From contig CAZDSU010000032.1 of the NCBI GenBank assembly GCA_964508135.1, positions 1-64,000 on the forward strand: a DNA stretch of 64,000 nt, in the 5' to 3' direction. Numbering within the stretch: the first letter of the stretch is position 1; each line of letters begins with the position of its first letter. The DNA is from UBA6168 sp964508135. Its GTDB lineage: Bacteria > Bacteroidota > Bacteroidia > Chitinophagales > Saprospiraceae. Shown one piece after another: positions 60,654-64,000 of this stretch. Position numbers and translations under genes: made by a program. Below the pieces are notes generated by a model. The model did not search any database and had not been told where the DNA came from. It saw nothing but the letters and a program-made list of their open reading frames with translations.

Positions 60654-61022
60654 TTAAGCCACTTTCTCTGTCTCCTTCTCCAGGAGCTTCCTGGCCAAAG
60701 TGCCAGTCTGCGCCCCCAACCCGCCGAGCAATCCACCAATAAAGCCCGTAATTGGAATTAGGAATCCCTGCCCGATCTTAAATAGTTGCCCGATTTGGCC
60801 TGCCAATTGGCCTGCGTTGGCCGAGTTCAAAAACCCAGCATAGCTGCTCCAAAGCAGGGTGACGGCAGCTAAACCCGCTGCAAAACTGACAGCGCTGTTC
60901 TCGTACTTGAAAAAGAACCCCACCACCGCAGCTACAACTGCGATGGACCAAAACGGAAAAAAGTATTGTGCTATCGAACCAAGCACCAGTATGATAAGCG
61001 TTTGAAGTCCAAATTTTTTCAT
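60654..61022 (-). CDS. Small membrane protein of unknown function
   Basis: 122 residues from the ATG at 61022 (MKKFGLQTLIILVLGSIAQY). Hydrophobic segments at about 6-28, 30-44, 52-68 and 88-105 (GQGFLIPITGFIGGLLGGLG), with a charged C-terminus (ARKLLEKETEKVA). No named family recognised. It follows the penicillin-acylase-family gene by 38 bases on the same strand and probably shares its mRNA. Confidence 0.7.
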   Translation of the reverse strand: MKKFGLQTLIILVLGSIAQYFFPFWSIAVVAAVVGFFFKYENSAVSFAAGLAAVTLLWSSYAGFLNSANAGQLAGQIGQLFKIGQGFLIPITGFIGGLLGGLGAQTGTLARKLLEKETEKVA

Positions 61023-61060
61023 TTTTACCTTGTTTTTTAGCCTCAAATCGGCTTTGTTTT

Positions 61061-63523
61061 CTAATTAATTTCGATTGAGAAAAGAACGGGCTTGCGTGTG
61101 TCTTCCGCATTTTTCATAAAAAACAGTTCGTTGTACTCGCCCGCCACCCATTTCTCCAAGCCAGTCGTGTAGAACGGGCTGCCCGGATTGCCGGATTGCC
61201 CGCCAGGGAAAACACCCCAAGCCTTCACCTCGTCGCCCAGTTCGACCACCATCCGCCAAGATGGCCCATTGCCACCCGAAACAGCATTCAACGCCTGGCT
61301 GTAACCGCCTATCGGCAAGTCCATTTTCGAGAAGGCCGGAATGCGGGCGAGGTGCATGATGGAAGTTTTTTTGTAAACCGACCACGTGAAATCCGGCTTG
61401 AGTAGGTCATCGGCCAGCGCTTTGGTGGCGGCAACAAAGGAGGCGGTGGCTATGTGCTTGGCCGTTTCACGTTCCGGTGTTTTTTTGTCGTCAAAGATTA
61501 GGTCATTGGGGCTGTTTGCTGTCAGTTCAATAACCCGCCATTTTTCGGGCATGAGCATGGGCAGGGAATCCTTCCACACCATCACCTCGTCGAAGGACAT
61601 TTCGTAGAACTTGTCCCACCAAGTGGTGAACACCACAGGCTCGATTTTATCTTTTTCGAACCTGAAATCCCAATTGCGCAGCTTCGATAATATGCCTTTT
61701 TGGACGGTGTTCAGTTGAGTGGTATCCAGTTGGTTCAGCATTGCGGTAAGCCCCTCAGCAGCATGGAGGCTGAAATTGTCGTTTTGCAATTTCATCATGT
61801 CCTCAGCAGTGATGCTATCCATTTCGGCCAACCGCTGGTTGAGGTACCTGCCACGATAGTAGTCGAAGTAAGGGCTGTTGTAGTAGTAAGGATAGCTTGG
61901 GTCGGTAGAGTTTTGGTTGGCGGATGCCACAAAACCCCGCTTCGGGTTTTTAACAGAAGGCACTTGCTCCCGTGGAATAAAGTCCGTCCAGCCGTTTTTT
62001 GTGTTGGAGCCATCCTGCAAGAAGCGGCCTTGTTCCTTGTTTTTTATGGGGTAAAGGCCGTTGGCCGTTATGGCGATGTCGCCTGTTTTCGATGCAAAAA
62101 CAAAGTTTTGCGCAGGATAGTCGTAGTTGATGAGGGCTTGTCGGTAGTCGTCGTAGTTTTTGCCGCTGTCTAGCCCGAGGAATGTGAACAAATCTCGTGG
62201 GTTTGGCGATTTCAACCCAATCCAGTGCATGGCCAAGTCGTGCCAAGCTTCTTTTTTAGATTCGTAAACCACCGGCCCCCATTCCGTCCAGCGCACGGTA
62301 TCGTAAACCAGGTTGTCTTGACCTTTTACCCTAAAAGAATCCACCACAATTTTGGCAGTCTTCACGCCACCGTCGTACTTGTAAGTGGTTTTGGCTTCGT
62401 CCGTCCAAGAAATCTGATACCAGTCGTTCACGTCATGCCCCACATTGGTTTCGCCCCAGGCAATGTTGTCATTGAACCCAATCAAAACACCCGGAATACC
62501 CGGTACGGAAACGCCGTAAAAATTGGCCTCCGGCGTGTGGATTTGAATTTCAAACCAAATGGATGGCAGTGTGAGTTTCAGGTGCGGGTCGTTGGCGAGT
62601 ATGGGCTTTCCCGAAAGGGTCTTGCTGCCCGATACCGCCCAATTGTTGCTGCCAAGCACCCCACGCTCTTTTTCGTAAACTTTGTGGTGAATGAGGCCAA
62701 TTGCCTCTTCCACCACAGGCTTTTTGTTCGGCTCTGTGGGTGAAAAATTCCAAGGCGTACCCGCTGGGATTACGGGGGATTGCTTGGGATTGTGCTCCGG
62801 GTAAAGTTTGCGGAACAAATCTTCGCCCAGGATTTTCAAGGCATTTGACGATTCGAGGTCGTCCTCGCCGAAGCACAGGGTCTGGTCCATGTACTTTTTC
62901 ACCAGGGCCGACTTGAAGAAATTCCACTGCTCCGGCTGAAAGCCCAGCAGCTTGAACTCCAGCGGATAATCTTTGGGTGTTAATTCGGACACATACTTGT
63001 TCACGCCTGCCGTGTAAGCGTCCATCATGGCAGTGACGGCCTCGTCCTTCTTCCAGCTTGCCACAGCTCGCTCTGCACCCACCGTCATCCCTTGCCTGCG
63101 CTTCAATTTGTCACTTTCCAAAGCAGCAGGGCCGACGACCTCGGCAAGCCTGCCACCGGAAGCCCGGCTCACCAAGTCCATTTGAAACAACCTCATCTTG
63201 GCGGTCACATAACCTTGCGCAAAGATGGCGTCTTGTAAATTTTCAGCGAAAATATGCGGTACAAGGCGCTCGTCGAACACGATTTTCACCTTGCCCTTCA
63301 TCTCTGGCACCTCGATTTTGATAGAAGTCAAATCATTGGGCGACTCGGCATTTTGCCAAAAACCGGAAAATGGGCTAAAGAATGGCCCAATCGGCGGCAC
63401 AGTCATTTCCTTGAACTTGCCTGGCTCGTCGGCAATTGGCTCTTTCAGCACGATGGGCTTGTTCAGGAAATAAATTGCCCCGAGAAGTGCGCCAAGGGAA
63501 AGCAGGAATTTCATGATTTTCAT
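61061..63523 (-). CDS. Penicillin acylase family (S45) hydrolase
   Basis: 820 residues from the ATG at 63523 (MKIMKFLLSLGALLGAIYFL), a signal peptide or anchor. The family is made as a precursor that cleaves itself; the nucleophile is Ser292 in VLGSNNWAVSGSKTLSGKPI. Other motifs are NDPHLKLTLPSIWFEIQIHT, SVPGIPGVLIGFNDNIAWG and GFVASANQNSTDPSYPYYYN, and a C-terminal SAVSGGNGPSWRMVVELGD-like segment. Members hydrolyse amide bonds of penicillins, acyl-homoserine lactones or other N-acyl compounds; the substrate here is unknown. Periplasmic. Full length. Confidence 0.92.
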   Translation of the reverse strand: MKIMKFLLSLGALLGAIYFLNKPIVLKEPIADEPGKFKEMTVPPIGPFFSPFSGFWQNAESPNDLTSIKIEVPEMKGKVKIVFDERLVPHIFAENLQDAIFAQGYVTAKMRLFQMDLVSRASGGRLAEVVGPAALESDKLKRRQGMTVGAERAVASWKKDEAVTAMMDAYTAGVNKYVSELTPKDYPLEFKLLGFQPEQWNFFKSALVKKYMDQTLCFGEDDLESSNALKILGEDLFRKLYPEHNPKQSPVIPAGTPWNFSPTEPNKKPVVEEAIGLIHHKVYEKERGVLGSNNWAVSGSKTLSGKPILANDPHLKLTLPSIWFEIQIHTPEANFYGVSVPGIPGVLIGFNDNIAWGETNVGHDVNDWYQISWTDEAKTTYKYDGGVKTAKIVVDSFRVKGQDNLVYDTVRWTEWGPVVYESKKEAWHDLAMHWIGLKSPNPRDLFTFLGLDSGKNYDDYRQALINYDYPAQNFVFASKTGDIAITANGLYPIKNKEQGRFLQDGSNTKNGWTDFIPREQVPSVKNPKRGFVASANQNSTDPSYPYYYNSPYFDYYRGRYLNQRLAEMDSITAEDMMKLQNDNFSLHAAEGLTAMLNQLDTTQLNTVQKGILSKLRNWDFRFEKDKIEPVVFTTWWDKFYEMSFDEVMVWKDSLPMLMPEKWRVIELTANSPNDLIFDDKKTPERETAKHIATASFVAATKALADDLLKPDFTWSVYKKTSIMHLARIPAFSKMDLPIGGYSQALNAVSGGNGPSWRMVVELGDEVKAWGVFPGGQSGNPGSPFYTTGLEKWVAGEYNELFFMKNAEDTRKPVLFSIEIN

Positions 63524-63586
63524 AAATTGGTAAGAAGTTATGCTGCGCAAGTCAGCGCGTGTGTTGGACTTTTTTTCCGTATCAGA

Positions 63587-64000
63587 TCACTCAATAATCG
63601 GGTTGCCAAGCGAGACTTTAACCTCTGGTGAAAATCGCACCGAGACCCTGACCGTAAGCGGGTTTACGGCTTCAATCCTTGCTTTTTCATGCAACAAAAG
63701 GGTGGTCTTTACAGCGGTAAAAACAAGGTTGACCGGGGAGTTGCCCTTGTTCTCTGCCAAAATTGCATCTACCCGGCCAAGTGGAAAAGCTTCGTAGTCG
63801 CTTCGCATCTCGATGACCAAAGTTGGGTTGATGGAAACGGACATCGCAAAATAGGTAGTCTTGAAACCATAAGCCTCCAGCTTAGGCAGCGTGGATATCC
63901 AGCCGTCAATGAATTGATAGCCCTTTTCCTTGGCTGCCTCACCCAAGGAGTTCGCTTGTTCTATGATGGATTCCCCAGCGTCGTTGATGGTTTTCTTTAT
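63587..64000 (-). CDS. Conserved hypothetical protein (5' end outside window)
   Basis: The minus-strand frame stays open from the stop at 63587 to base 64000, so the gene is cut by the window edge (about 137 codons visible). Visible part: an N-terminal helical segment (TINDAGESIIEQANSLGEAA), then FIDGWISTLPKLEAYGFKTT, FAMSVSINPTLVIEMRSDYE, NLVFTAVKTTLLLHEKARIE and RVSVRFSPEVKVSLGNPIIE, which look like alternating beta strands. No recognised family. A TTG at 63946 could start a shorter form, but the frame continues upstream. Confidence 0.65.
   Translation of the reverse strand: MKKTINDAGESIIEQANSLGEAAKEKGYQFIDGWISTLPKLEAYGFKTTYFAMSVSINPTLVIEMRSDYEAFPLGRVDAILAENKGNSPVNLVFTAVKTTLLLHEKARIEAVNPLTVRVSVRFSPEVKVSLGNPIIE

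Overview
The window reads as a chromosomal segment of a Bacteroidota bacterium, most likely of the Saprospiria/Saprospiraceae type. The grounds are T9SS (type IX secretion) C-terminal sorting domains, SprB-repeat and CHU_C-type gliding/adhesin proteins, DUF6089, DUF6580, DUF5522, DUF4465 and 2TM-domain families, a type B succinate dehydrogenase, a Bacteroidota-style LptD, and promoters of the form TTG-N16-21-TAnnTTTG rather than sigma70 boxes. Shine-Dalgarno sequences are mostly absent, so starts were chosen from family N-termini, signal peptides and promoter positions. The genus assignment is inference.

Layout. 1-11 kb: a GlmU-family nucleotidyltransferase (cut by the window edge), ribosomal protein L31 type B, a 750-base gap with small structured elements, the gcvH-vanZ-tonB operon, an FtsX-like permease, nth-cutC, and a cobalamin riboswitch controlling a BtuB-like receptor and a DUF4465 (BtuH-like) protein. 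11-18.6 kb: mnmH-selD (tRNA selenation), an orphan DNA methyltransferase, a DUF6089 barrel, engB-pyrF, a PAP2 phosphatase and an MCE/MlaD protein. 18.6-25 kb: an envelope block of amidase, LptD, a small membrane protein and a vanadium-haloperoxidase-like lipoprotein. 25-33 kb: a 1983-residue SprB-repeat surface protein, a small secreted protein and a CHU_C-domain protein. 33-40 kb: a porin, PepD, a deoxyribosyltransferase-like protein, a glucosaminidase and a prolyl oligopeptidase lipoprotein. 40-44 kb: sdhCAB, with a nucleotidyltransferase/HEPN toxin-antitoxin remnant lodged between sdhC and sdhA. 44-52 kb: an accessory stretch with a divergent GH65 phosphorylase, a DinB fragment, a probable effector-associated-domain sensor protein, a MITE-like element, a CbrC-family protein, copied mutS 3' ends, long inverted repeats and an AT-richer sensor kinase. 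52-64 kb: mutS, a VapBC pair, a double GNAT, an S9 peptidase, tandem 2TM proteins, DUF6580, DUF5522 and a penicillin-acylase-family hydrolase, ending in a gene cut by the window edge.

The most unusual signal is outside the genes. Many intergenic gaps hold imperfect palindromes built from short tandem words. The word differs from site to site, but the design is the same: an array followed, usually, by its reverse complement, placed directly after a stop codon. One such palindrome sits inside the variable region of the cobalamin riboswitch, one separates sdhA from sdhB, and one enters the coding ends of two convergent genes. A different 17-bp-arm palindrome is embedded in frame in mutS. The 3' end of mutS is also present as two additional copies, one abutting a 26-bp perfect inverted repeat. 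Together these suggest an active palindromic repeat ecology in this genome.
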